Of a DNA stretch of 64,000 nucleotides, positions 13,877 through 22,036 are shown in pieces. The DNA is taken from assembly GCF_029894425.1 (NCBI RefSeq), contig NZ_JARXYJ010000001.1:4154001-4218000 (forward strand), written 5' to 3'. Below the pieces are notes generated by a model. That model did not search any database and was not told where the DNA came from. It saw nothing but the letters and a program-made list of their open reading frames with translations. Both the position numbers and the translations under genes were made by a program. Every line of letters starts with the position of its first letter. Within the stretch, counting starts at the first letter, position 1. Source of the DNA: Streptomyces sp. SAI-127 (GTDB lineage Bacteria; Actinomycetota; Actinomycetes; Streptomycetales; Streptomycetaceae).

Positions 13877-15127
13877 TTACTTGTCGAGGGAGTCGAGAGA
13901 GGGGCCGAGGATCCAGCTGGCGATCTCTCGGATCGCGCCGTCGCCACCGGGGACGGTGGTGACCGCACGGGCGGCGCCGCGTACCACGTCGTGGGCGCTC
14001 GCGACCGCCACGGGCCAGCCCACGAGGGCGAAGCACGGGAGGTCGTTGACGTCGTTGCCGACGTAGAGCACGCGCTCGGGCGCGATGCCCTGCTCCTCGC
14101 ACCACTGCTTCAGCGCGAGGTCCTTCCGGTCGATGCCGTGCAGCACGGGGATCTTGAGCTTGCGTGCACGGGCGGCGACGACCGGGTTCTGCTCCGTGGA
14201 AAGGGTCAGCATCTTCAGGCCCGACCTGCGCAGGGCGGCGATGCCGAGTCCGTCTCCGCGGTGCACGGAGACGAACTCCTTTCCATCGGCGTCGATCAGC
14301 ACCCGGTCGTCGGTCTGGGTGCCGTCGAAGTCCAGTACGACCGCGTCCACGTCGTCGAAGGACGGCAGGGCGCCGGCGCGGTCCGCGTCGAACAGCGGGG
14401 CCAGCGCGCGGGCGCGGGCCAGGTCGTGCGGGTCGTCGATCTCCAGCACACGCGCGGGGTCCGTGCGGACGAGTTCGGTGCGGCCGAAGAAGCGGTGCTG
14501 GTGCTTGCGGAAGCCCGGCGCGTCCATCGCGTAGGCGGCGCCGGTCTCCAGGAAGTCCTGGGGGCGGTCCTGGCGGCGGGGGCGGTAGGACTTGTCGTGG
14601 TTGACGCCCTGGCCGCCGCCGGTGGCCGCGTCGGCCGCCTCCTGGGAGGACTCGGTGTCCCGCCAGATGAAGCCGTGGAACGGGGCCACGGTGACAGCGG
14701 TGTCGGCACCGTCCTCGACGATCGCGGCGGCGACCCCGTCGATGTCCTCGCGGACGATGAAGGGGCTGGTGCACTGCACGAACACCACGACGTCGACGGC
14801 CGCGCCGTGCAGGGCCTCGTGGGTGTCCATGGCGTGCAGGACGGCGGCCTCCGAGGTGGCCGTGTCACCGGCGATGGCCGCGGGACGCATCACGACCTCG
14901 GCGCCGGCCTCGCGGGCGGCGGCGGCGATCGCCTGGTCGTCCGTGGACACGAGGACGTCCGTCACCAGCCGGGTCGCACGGCACTCGCGCACGGCCCTCG
15001 CGACCAGCGGCACACCTCCCACGGGGGCGAGGTTCTTCGCGGGCACACCCTTGGAGCCGCCGCGCGCGGGAATCACCGCGAGCACCCGGCGCACCGAAGC
15101 GCCTTGGCCCGCTTGCGGGTTGGACAT
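13877..15127 (-). CDS. CMP-nonulosonate cytidylyltransferase fused to KdsC-like HAD phosphatase
   Basis: The 416-aa protein has two enzymatic halves. Residues 1-235 are a NeuA-type cytidylyltransferase with the CTP-binding start VLAVIPARGGSKGVPAKN and the STDDQAIAA and VFVQCTSPF motifs. Residues 240-416 are a KdsC-like HAD phosphatase with VVLDFDGTQTDD (nucleophile Asp), LSTEQNPVV and GNDVNDLP. The fusion would dephosphorylate a nonulosonate-9-phosphate and then activate it with CTP. ATG 15127 has AAGGAAG upstream. The next gene (neuB-like) starts 14 bp after the stop, so both belong to one transcript with the DUF6716-like gene above. Similar fused enzymes occur in sialic-acid pathways of other bacteria and animals. 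Confidence 0.9.
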   Translation of the reverse strand: MSNPQAGQGASVRRVLAVIPARGGSKGVPAKNLAPVGGVPLVARAVRECRATRLVTDVLVSTDDQAIAAAAREAGAEVVMRPAAIAGDTATSEAAVLHAMDTHEALHGAAVDVVVFVQCTSPFIVREDIDGVAAAIVEDGADTAVTVAPFHGFIWRDTESSQEAADAATGGGQGVNHDKSYRPRRQDRPQDFLETGAAYAMDAPGFRKHQHRFFGRTELVRTDPARVLEIDDPHDLARARALAPLFDADRAGALPSFDDVDAVVLDFDGTQTDDRVLIDADGKEFVSVHRGDGLGIAALRRSGLKMLTLSTEQNPVVAARARKLKIPVLHGIDRKDLALKQWCEEQGIAPERVLYVGNDVNDLPCFALVGWPVAVASAHDVVRGAARAVTTVPGGDGAIREIASWILGPSLDSLDK

Positions 15128-15162
15128 GGGGTCCACTTCCTTGAATAGCGACTGGAAAGACG

Positions 15163-16506
15163 TCACAGCTCCCCCATCCGCCGGATCACCGGGGCCACCC
15201 GCTGCACCCCGTGCCGGTAGGCGCCCCGGGCCGCGCGGCGGACGATCTGCCGCACCGGGCCCGGCTCCTTGTCGTGGGCGGGGGCGCCGGGCAACGGTGT
15301 GCCGTCGGGGCCGAGGTGGTGGCGGGCGAGGATGCCGGGGAGGTAGCCGGGGGCGGTGACGGGTGTGTAGTACGGGGTCAGCGGCGGCCGTTCGGGCGAG
15401 GCCAGCAGCTTGGTGATGCGCTCGCGCGCCCCGTCGAAGGCGTGCGCGTACGAGCCGTCCGCGACCACGCCCTGGCGGGCCACCCACTCCTCGTCGGGCA
15501 CCGGCCGGTGGCCCGCGTCCAGCTGGTCCCAGGAGGCGAGGCAGCCGGAACCGACGAAGTGGTGGTTGCCGAGGACCTCGCGGATGCCCAGGTCGGTCAG
15601 GACCGCCGTGGGGACGCTCCGGTGCAGCGACTCCAGGGCCGCCGTGGAGCTGATGGTGACCAGCAGGTCGGTCCGGTCCAGGACCTCGCCCATGTTGCCG
15701 TACACCAGACGGAAGTTGGCCGGCGGATCGAGCCGCTGGATCAGCTTCTGGTACGGCAACTCCTCGATGTGCGTGGTGTGTTCGCCGGGCCTGGAGCGCA
15801 GCTTGAGCAGCACCTCGCGCTCGGGGTGCAGCCGGGCGTGGCCCACGAGCCGCTCCAGCAGGTACACCCGGTCCCTGCGGTTGTCGGGCACGGAGGGCTG
15901 GACCGCGAACACCACGGTGTACGGGTCGTGTTCACCTTCGTAGGCCGCACCGCCCAGGAACGGCAGCGCCACCTCGGTCACGGCGGAGGCATCCGCGCCG
16001 ACGCCCTCGTACACCGCCCGGAAACGCTCGGCGTCCTGGCGGGAGTTGGCGAGGACCAGGTCGGCTCCGTGCCGTAGGAGCAGGCCGTCGGCGAGCTTCT
16101 CGTAGACGACGCCGACATAGCCGGTGACGACCACGGGCCGCTTCTCCAGACCGTCCCAGACCCGCGCCAGGCCGTGCAGCATGGCCTGGACCCCGCCGCC
16201 GACCAGGGCCAGCACGACGATGTCGTACGACGTCTCGGCCATGGCGCGCAGGAACTCGACGGCGGTGACCTCCCGCAGGGAGTCCGCACGCACACCGACC
16301 TCTTCGAGCTGGCGTGCGGTGGGTGTGGCCCGGCCGCGCAGCAGGAATCCGTCCAGCGCGAGGCCGACTTGCGCCCCGCCTCGCGGTCCGGCTTCCATGG
16401 ACGGACCCGGAGCGATGCGGTCGGCGGTCAGCGCACCCCATTTCCAGCGGGTGTCGGAGTCCGCGAGGACGGCGATTCGAAGGGACTTCGTTGTACTTGG
16501 CGGCAC
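15163..16506 (-). CDS. DUF6716-like putative glycosyltransferase, first gene of the minus arm
   Basis: The 447-aa protein has a GT-B-like layout: an N-terminal Rossmann half starting LRIAVLADSDTRWKWGALTA, VVVTGYVGVVYEKLADGLLL near 145, then a C-terminal half with VFAVQPSVPDNRRDRVYLL, VLLKLRSRPGEHTTH near 250 and LLVTISSTAALESLHRSVP near 290. The last two occupy the positions of the HP and Ser/Thr motifs of polysialyltransferase-like enzymes. GTG 16506 is the likely start because a TAGCGT box ends 7 nt before it, implying a leaderless mRNA; the longer frame from 16527 would contain that promoter. It diverges from the GT2 gene. It probably helps build the wall glycopolymer; donor and acceptor are unknown. 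Confidence 0.78.
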   Translation of the reverse strand: MPPSTTKSLRIAVLADSDTRWKWGALTADRIAPGPSMEAGPRGGAQVGLALDGFLLRGRATPTARQLEEVGVRADSLREVTAVEFLRAMAETSYDIVVLALVGGGVQAMLHGLARVWDGLEKRPVVVTGYVGVVYEKLADGLLLRHGADLVLANSRQDAERFRAVYEGVGADASAVTEVALPFLGGAAYEGEHDPYTVVFAVQPSVPDNRRDRVYLLERLVGHARLHPEREVLLKLRSRPGEHTTHIEELPYQKLIQRLDPPANFRLVYGNMGEVLDRTDLLVTISSTAALESLHRSVPTAVLTDLGIREVLGNHHFVGSGCLASWDQLDAGHRPVPDEEWVARQGVVADGSYAHAFDGARERITKLLASPERPPLTPYYTPVTAPGYLPGILARHHLGPDGTPLPGAPAHDKEPGPVRQIVRRAARGAYRHGVQRVAPVIRRMGEL

Positions 16507-16513
16507 AACGAAG

Positions 16514-16519
16514 ACGCTA
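16514..16519 (-). promoter_or_regulatory. -10 box TAGCGT of the minus-strand glycopolymer arm
   Basis: On the minus strand TAGCGT is followed by exactly 7 nt and then GTG 16506. No Shine-Dalgarno sequence precedes the GTG, so a leaderless transcript is expected. The same box and spacing drive the divergent arm. Confidence 0.62.
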
Positions 16520-16691
16520 GGAAGCAATTTCTAGGTCCTGCCCAACCGCGAATCAACGAGAAGTTAACAAAAGCCCACCGAGAGCCGAACTGGCCCGCCG
16601 AAGACCGGGAAGTACACGGGATGCACCGTTCCGACACATCGAGTTCACCCACAGTCCTTCTGCCCGAAAGTTCCGCTGCCGGACCGCCTTC

Positions 16692-16697
16692 TAGCGT
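16692..16697 (+). promoter_or_regulatory. -10 box TAGCGT of the plus-strand glycopolymer arm
   Basis: TAGCGT is followed by exactly 7 nt and then GTG 16705. It mirrors the box on the other strand 173 bp away, so both arms are likely transcribed by the same holoenzyme type as leaderless mRNAs. The 185 bp between the boxes hold no gene and would contain any shared operators. Confidence 0.62.
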
Positions 16698-16704
16698 TTC
16701 TCGG

Positions 16705-17691
16705 GTGCCAAAGCTCTCCGTCATCGTGCCGTTCTACAACGTGCAGCAATACGCCCCGGACACCCTCCGAAGTCTTCGCATGAATGCGCGGAAAGATTTC
16801 GAGTTCGTGCTGGTGAACGACAAATCAAAGGACGAAACTCCGGCGATTCTCGACCGTGCGGCCGAGGAGCTCTCGGACGTCGCCCAGGTGCAGGTCCTCC
16901 ACCACGAGACGAACGGAGGGCTCGCCACCGCGCGCAACACCGGCCTGGACGCGGCGCGCGGTGAGTACCTGACCTTCCTGGACGGCGACGACTGGCTCGC
17001 GCCGGGCTACCTCACGGAACTGGTCACCGCCATCGAGGACCTGGGCTGTGACTTCGTCCGCACCGACCATGTGCAGACCGTCGCGCGCGCCCGCACCGTG
17101 CACCGGGTCCCGATCGGGCGGCGGGGCGAGGTGATGAACCCGCGGGACGCGATCCTGCCCGCCGACCGGTCGACCTCCGTCGACTACGCGTACGCGTGGG
17201 CCGGCGCCTACCACCGCCGCCTGCTGGACAAGGGCCTGCTGCACTTCACCGACGGGCTGCGCACGGCCGAGGACCGGCCGTGGATCTGGAAGCTGCACCG
17301 CGAGGCCGAGTCGTTCGCCGTGGTGAGTCTGCTGGGGGTGTTCTACCGGCGCGGGGTGGCCTCCTCCCTCACCCAGATCGGCGACGCCCGCCAGCTCGAC
17401 TTCATCCGCGCCTTCGACCAGGTCATCGAGGAGACGGCGGCCGACCGGGACGCCGACAAGCTGCTCCCCAAGGCGGTGCGCACCTACTGCGCGATCATCG
17501 CCCACCATCTCTCCGACGATTCCAAGTGGGAGCCGTCCGTGGCCAAGCAGCTGCGGGCGATGAGCGCGGCGGCCATACAGCGGATGCCGCAGGACGCGCT
17601 CGGTGACGTACTCGACACCATGGACCTGCGCCGCTCCGCCAAGCTGCGGCGGCTGCGGCGGCGGATCACCACAGCGAAGGCGGCCGCGTGA
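16705..17691 (+). CDS. Family 2 glycosyltransferase, first gene of the plus arm
   Basis: The 328-aa GT-A enzyme starts VPKLSVIVPFYNVQQY, the GT2 entry motif, followed by FVLVNDKSKDETPAIL, GLATARNTGLDAARGEYLTF and the DxD-type metal site LDGDDWLAPGYL. A C-terminal helical region with RTAEDRPWIWKLHREAESF matches the ED acceptor site of GT2 enzymes. The frame stays open to ATG 16621, but codons there lack the G/C third-position bias of the rest, and a TAGCGT box lies 7 nt before GTG 16705, so 16705 is preferred. The stop overlaps the next start by one base (TGATG), indicating translational coupling. Confidence 0.85.
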   Translation: MPKLSVIVPFYNVQQYAPDTLRSLRMNARKDFEFVLVNDKSKDETPAILDRAAEELSDVAQVQVLHHETNGGLATARNTGLDAARGEYLTFLDGDDWLAPGYLTELVTAIEDLGCDFVRTDHVQTVARARTVHRVPIGRRGEVMNPRDAILPADRSTSVDYAYAWAGAYHRRLLDKGLLHFTDGLRTAEDRPWIWKLHREAESFAVVSLLGVFYRRGVASSLTQIGDARQLDFIRAFDQVIEETAADRDADKLLPKAVRTYCAIIAHHLSDDSKWEPSVAKQLRAMSAAAIQRMPQDALGDVLDTMDLRRSAKLRRLRRRITTAKAAA

Positions 17692-19031
17692 TGTCCCCCC
17701 GTACCCCCCGCACCACGCAGATCTTCTGCGCCTCCACGCTGTACGGCGCGGTCACCCTGGCCGCCGCGATCGACTCCGACCTCTTCGAGGACGCCGAGCG
17801 GCGCGTGCTGCTGGTGTTCAACAACACCGCGACGCCGGAGACCTCGCTGCCGCTGGACGCGATGCCGGGCTTCGCGCCGCTGCGCGACCACTTCGACGAG
17901 GTGCTCTCCTGGAACGAGGCCATCCGCCCCTTCCACCCGGGCTCCTGGGCCCCCCGCCCGGACGACATCCCCCTCTTCGAGCGCTATCTGCGGCTGCTGT
18001 GGGGCCTCGGCGAGGACCGTGTCGAACTGGTCCTGGAGTCCCTCCAGGTCGCCCCCGCCCTCACCGTCGCGCAGATCTTCACCGGCGCCCCGGTGGACGT
18101 CTACGCCGATGGCCTGATGAGCTACGGCCCCACCCGCAACAAGCTCGACCCGCTGGTCGGCACGCGCGTGCGGCGGCTGCTCCACCTGGACCTGATCGCG
18201 GGGCTCACGCCGATGCTGCTGACCGAGTTCGGCGTACCGCCGGTCGTGGTGCCGACGTCCGCCTTCCTGAAGGCGATGGGCGAACTGACCGCCGTGGAGG
18301 AGTTGCCGCCGCTGCCGGACAACGCGGCGCTGCTGCTCGGCCAGTACCTCTCCGCGCTGGACATCCTCTCCCCCGTCGAGGAGGAGGACCTGCACGTACG
18401 GATGCTGAAGGGCGCGGTCGCCAAGGGGCACCGCTCGATCGTCTTCAAGCCGCATCCCAGCGCGCCGGCCCGCTTCAGCCGTGCCCTGGAGGCCGAGGCC
18501 GAGAAGCTCGGCGTGGACCTCACCGTCCTGGACACCCCGGTGCTCGCCGAGGTGCTGTTCGAGAAGGCACGGCCCGCGCTGGTCGTCGGCTGCTTCTCCA
18601 CCGCGCTGTTCACGGCCTCCGCCCTCTACGACCTGCCGACCGCCCGCATCGGCACCGAGCTGCTCCTTGAGCGGCTGACGCCGTACCAGAACAGCAACCG
18701 GGTCCCGGTGGTGCTGGCCGACGCGGTGCTGGCGGACCTGGAGGGGCGCAAGGGCGAGGAGGCGGTGCCCGCGGACACACTGAACGCCCTGGTGACCGCG
18801 CTGAGTTTCACGATGCAGGCGCAGATCCACCCACCGCTGCGCCCGGCCGCGGAACGCTATCTCTCCGAGCACTTCGGCCCACGCACCCGGCGCTACTTCC
18901 GAAGGAAGCGCCTGACCTCGCTCGGGCTGCCGGGTGGGATTCCGGAGCGGTTGGCGTTCCTGCCGCACAACGCGACCGCGCGCCGGGTGGTGCGCAGGGC
19001 GCGGGCCCTGAAGAAGGCCGTACGGCGATAG
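17691..19031 (+). CDS. Polysialyltransferase-family glycosyltransferase
   Basis: The 446-aa protein matches the alpha-2,8-polysialyltransferase family: TTQIFCASTLYGAVTLAAAI at the N-terminus, YADGLMSYGPTRNKL near 145, the HP motif in VFKPHPSAPARFS near 250, and the Ser/Thr motif GCFSTALFTASALYDLPTAR near 305. These are the residues that bind the CMP-sugar in this GT-B fold. The C-terminus is very basic, as expected for attachment to the membrane face. GTG 17688 is an alternative start 3 nt upstream. It probably polymerises or caps the nonulosonate chain using the CMP-sugar made by the divergent arm. A strong terminator follows the stop. Confidence 0.83.
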   Translation: MSPRTPRTTQIFCASTLYGAVTLAAAIDSDLFEDAERRVLLVFNNTATPETSLPLDAMPGFAPLRDHFDEVLSWNEAIRPFHPGSWAPRPDDIPLFERYLRLLWGLGEDRVELVLESLQVAPALTVAQIFTGAPVDVYADGLMSYGPTRNKLDPLVGTRVRRLLHLDLIAGLTPMLLTEFGVPPVVVPTSAFLKAMGELTAVEELPPLPDNAALLLGQYLSALDILSPVEEEDLHVRMLKGAVAKGHRSIVFKPHPSAPARFSRALEAEAEKLGVDLTVLDTPVLAEVLFEKARPALVVGCFSTALFTASALYDLPTARIGTELLLERLTPYQNSNRVPVVLADAVLADLEGRKGEEAVPADTLNALVTALSFTMQAQIHPPLRPAAERYLSEHFGPRTRRYFRRKRLTSLGLPGGIPERLAFLPHNATARRVVRRARALKKAVRR

Positions 19032-19050
19032 GCGACAAGTACTCCCGGTC

Positions 19051-19086
19051 GAACGGGGCGTGACGGACTTCCGTCACGCCCCGTTC
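19051..19086 (+). terminator. Strong 16-bp terminator hairpin
   Basis: GAACGGGGCGTGACGG and CCGTCACGCCCCGTTC form a perfect 16-bp stem with loop ACTT, followed by GTGTTTGTT. It separates the GT2/polysialyltransferase-like pair from the next gene, which therefore needs its own promoter. Confidence 0.85.
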
Positions 19087-19128
19087 GTGTTTGTTCCGAG
19101 CCGTTGTTCACCAACCGTTCGCTCCAGG

Positions 19129-19158
19129 TTGGGCATGGTCATAGAAAGGTCGTATTTC
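19129..19158 (+). promoter_or_regulatory. Possible promoter of the double glycosyltransferase gene
   Basis: TTGGGC (19129-19134) and TATTTC (19153-19158) are separated by 18 bp, about 45 bp before the ATG. A GGCAGG ribosome-binding site follows, so this transcript would have a leader, unlike the divergent pair. The assignment is tentative. Confidence 0.3.
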
Positions 19159-19204
19159 ATTCACGAAGTTGCAGACTTATCCCCAACTGTGGGCAGGTAC
19201 ATCC

Positions 19205-21868
19205 ATGCGTATCGCTGTATTCGTCGAGAACCGGAACGGTGTCGGTCTGGCCTCCGAGATCATGAAGGCTCCCGGAGCCGGCTCCCACTCCTTCCACCTG
19301 GTCACTGCCGACCGGGACGGCGATGTCGCCGCTTGGATCGAGGAGGAGGCCGCGGCCCGGTTCGACGGTCTCGCGGTGCGCAACCTCTTCACGGTCGACG
19401 AGGCGTTCAGCGCCGACGAGTTCCTGGAGGAACTCGGCTACCGATTACGGGCGTTCGCCGAGCGGGAGGACATCGACCGGCTGGTGTTCTTCAACGACCA
19501 GTCGCAGCGCGGCAGACGGGTCGCGGGAGCGTTAGGCCGCTCAGTCCCGCTGGTCCTGGTGCAGGACGGCCACCTGGACTTCCACTTCAAGAAGACCGAC
19601 GCCGGACTGCATGACCAGAACTGGTACTACGGCTCCTCGTCCCCCGCCGCCGTCTGCGTCTGGGGCCCGGCCACGGCCAACCATCTGACGTTCCGTACCG
19701 GGGACGCCGACCCGCCGGTCCACATCACCGGCGCGCTGGGCCACAGCGACGACCCGGCCCTGCTGCGTGCGGCCCGCTCCACCACCCACCGGCACGCCAA
19801 GGACCCCGGCGAGCCGCTGCGGATCGTGGTCCTCGACCAGCCGCTGAGCAACCAGAACAAGCTCTCCCGCAGCGATCACCGCACCCAGCTGACCGAACTG
19901 TGCGAGGCCCTCGCCGAGTTCGGCACGGTCGAGATCAAGCCGCACCCCTCCACCCTCGGCGGCCACCTCGACTGGCTGCGGACCCTGCCCGACGTGACGG
20001 TCCTCGACGAGAAGGCGCTCCTGGACGCCGAGGCGCTCGACGGCTACGACCTCGCCGTCACCTTCTTCTCCACCACCTACCTCCAGACGCTGCGCGCAGG
20101 CACTCCGCTGATCCTCTTCAGCCCGCCGCCGCTGAACATCGTCTTCCCGACCATCAACCACCCCCTGCTGCGCAACGTGGGAACCGTCGGCGAGCTCGTC
20201 GACGTCGTCGCCGATCTGCAGCGCTCGGGCAAGTTCACGGCCAACGTGCACGGCGAGCCCGTCGAGCACTTCATCAGCTTCCACGACGACGTCCCCGAGC
20301 GGGTCCTCGGCATCGTCGAGAAGGCCGCCGTGCCCGCCGAGCCGCCGGCCCCGCGGTGGACCTCCGCCGAGGGCGCGCACGTGGGTGTGTCGCGGGCCGA
20401 GCGGGCGCTGCACGCCGTCCAGCGGCGGGTGGTCCGGCCGCGCTCGCTGGCCGTGCTGGGCCTCGGGTTCTCGTACGTCACCGGAGTGGCGATCCCGGTC
20501 CTCACCTACACCCAGGCACTGCTCGCGCAGAGCCCGGTCGACATCCGCTACTTCGACCTAGGCGCCTACAGCCGTGCCGAGGACGTCATGGCGGAACTGG
20601 AGGGGACCGAGGTCGTGCTGGTCAACAGCCTGGCGCCGTTCTGGCGTTCGCCGCTGGCCAATGAGCTGGTGCAGGCGTTGCAGGAGGCCGGCAAGTCCGT
20701 GGTGCTGTACGCCCACGAGACCGAGTACGTCATGAACTTCGAGGGCGGCCAGCACACCCTGCGCCACCAGGAGATGCTCAAGCTGCTGCCGAAGCTCAAG
20801 GTGCTGTGCGTCTCCACCTCCCAGGCCGACATGTTCCGCGCGCTCGGGGTGAGCGACCCGGTCGTGGTCTACAACACGGTTCCGCGCGACACCCACCGCG
20901 CCCGGGCCCGGCGTACTCCGGGCGAGCGGCCGCGGATCGTGATGGTCGGCTCGATGCAGGACCGCAAGGGCCTCGACCTGTTCTCGCGGGTCGCGGAGCT
21001 GGCGTACACGCAGGGGCTGCCGTGGCGGTTCGCGTGGATCGGCCACAAGACGTGGCGGATCGGCCCCTCGACGCTGCTGTCGGATCGCGTCGAGTGGATG
21101 GGAGCGCTCTCACGGGACCGGGTGCGCGAGGAACTCGCCGCCTCGGACGTCTTCTTCCTCTCCAGCGTCGACGACCCGATGCCGCTGTCGGTGGTGGAGG
21201 CCGTGCAGCAGCGGCTGCGCGCGGTCACCTACCACCGGGTGGGCTCCCGGGAGGTCCTCGAGGGCGTGGCCGGCTACCGCTCGTTCGCCGAGTACACGCC
21301 GGAGGCGGCGCTCGACGCGCTGCGCCGGGTGCTGGACGAGGAGGTCTCGGAGACCGACTACCAGGACGTCGAGGACCTGTTCGACATCCCCGCGTTCACC
21401 GCCCGGATGACGACGGCGCTCGGCCTGCCCGGACCGGGTGACAGCGGGCGGCCGATGACCGTCACCGACCCCGAGGAGGGGGCCGGCGAAGGGGACACGC
21501 CGGCCTTCTCCGCGGTGCTCTCCCGGCACGGCAAGTACCTCGCGGAGGACTTCGCCCGGCACTTCGAGAAGGGCCGGCACGACGACGCCCTGCGCGTGGG
21601 CACCGAGATCCTGCGCCGCAGACAGCCCGTCGACATCCTCCTCGGCATGGCGGAGATCCGGGCCCGGCGCGGCCAGACCGGGGAGGCGTGCCGGCTGCTG
21701 TCGGCGGCGGTGCTGGCAGGCGGCGAGCGGGCCAGGGTGTGGACCGAGGTGGCCCGGGTCGCCGGACTGCTCGGCACCCGGGGGCGTGCCATCCGCCAGC
21801 TCGCCCGCAAGGAGGCGGTCCGCATCCAGGTCGGCAACCGTTCCGCGCGGCTGCTGAAGTCGGAGTAG
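19205..21868 (+). CDS. Two-domain glycosyltransferase: polysialyltransferase-like plus GT4
   Basis: The 887-aa protein joins two transferases. Residues 1-390 resemble the polysialyltransferase/CDP-polyol transferase fold: MRIAVFVENRNGVGLASEI, LVLVQDGHLDFHFKK, the HP motif in VEIKPHPSTLGG near 245 and the Ser/Thr motif TFFSTTYLQTLRAGTP near 290. Residues 410-760 are a GT4 enzyme: LAVLGLGFSYVTGVAIPVL, VLYAHETEYVMNFEGG, RIVMVGSMQDRKGLDLFSR, and the E-x7-E-like region FLSSVDDPMPLSVVEAVQQR. A helical tail (about 780-887) resembles a single TPR unit. ATG 19205 has GGCAGG upstream. It could make and extend two different linkages of the wall polymer. The donors are unknown. Confidence 0.82.
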   Translation: MRIAVFVENRNGVGLASEIMKAPGAGSHSFHLVTADRDGDVAAWIEEEAAARFDGLAVRNLFTVDEAFSADEFLEELGYRLRAFAEREDIDRLVFFNDQSQRGRRVAGALGRSVPLVLVQDGHLDFHFKKTDAGLHDQNWYYGSSSPAAVCVWGPATANHLTFRTGDADPPVHITGALGHSDDPALLRAARSTTHRHAKDPGEPLRIVVLDQPLSNQNKLSRSDHRTQLTELCEALAEFGTVEIKPHPSTLGGHLDWLRTLPDVTVLDEKALLDAEALDGYDLAVTFFSTTYLQTLRAGTPLILFSPPPLNIVFPTINHPLLRNVGTVGELVDVVADLQRSGKFTANVHGEPVEHFISFHDDVPERVLGIVEKAAVPAEPPAPRWTSAEGAHVGVSRAERALHAVQRRVVRPRSLAVLGLGFSYVTGVAIPVLTYTQALLAQSPVDIRYFDLGAYSRAEDVMAELEGTEVVLVNSLAPFWRSPLANELVQALQEAGKSVVLYAHETEYVMNFEGGQHTLRHQEMLKLLPKLKVLCVSTSQADMFRALGVSDPVVVYNTVPRDTHRARARRTPGERPRIVMVGSMQDRKGLDLFSRVAELAYTQGLPWRFAWIGHKTWRIGPSTLLSDRVEWMGALSRDRVREELAASDVFFLSSVDDPMPLSVVEAVQQRLRAVTYHRVGSREVLEGVAGYRSFAEYTPEAALDALRRVLDEEVSETDYQDVEDLFDIPAFTARMTTALGLPGPGDSGRPMTVTDPEEGAGEGDTPAFSAVLSRHGKYLAEDFARHFEKGRHDDALRVGTEILRRRQPVDILLGMAEIRARRGQTGEACRLLSAAVLAGGERARVWTEVARVAGLLGTRGRAIRQLARKEAVRIQVGNRSARLLKSE

Positions 21869-22036
21869 GCGGTGAGGGGTTGCTCCGGGGAGCCGGGAAC
21901 ACTACGGGAATCCTGTACGACAGCCAGGTGAACCCTTGGAGAGAGCTGAGCGAAGAGCGATCTGCTCGAACAAAAGTACTCAGGGTGGTGCCTAACCTGC
22001 TGGTGGACGCCACTTCTCCCTGCTAGGGGTACCACC

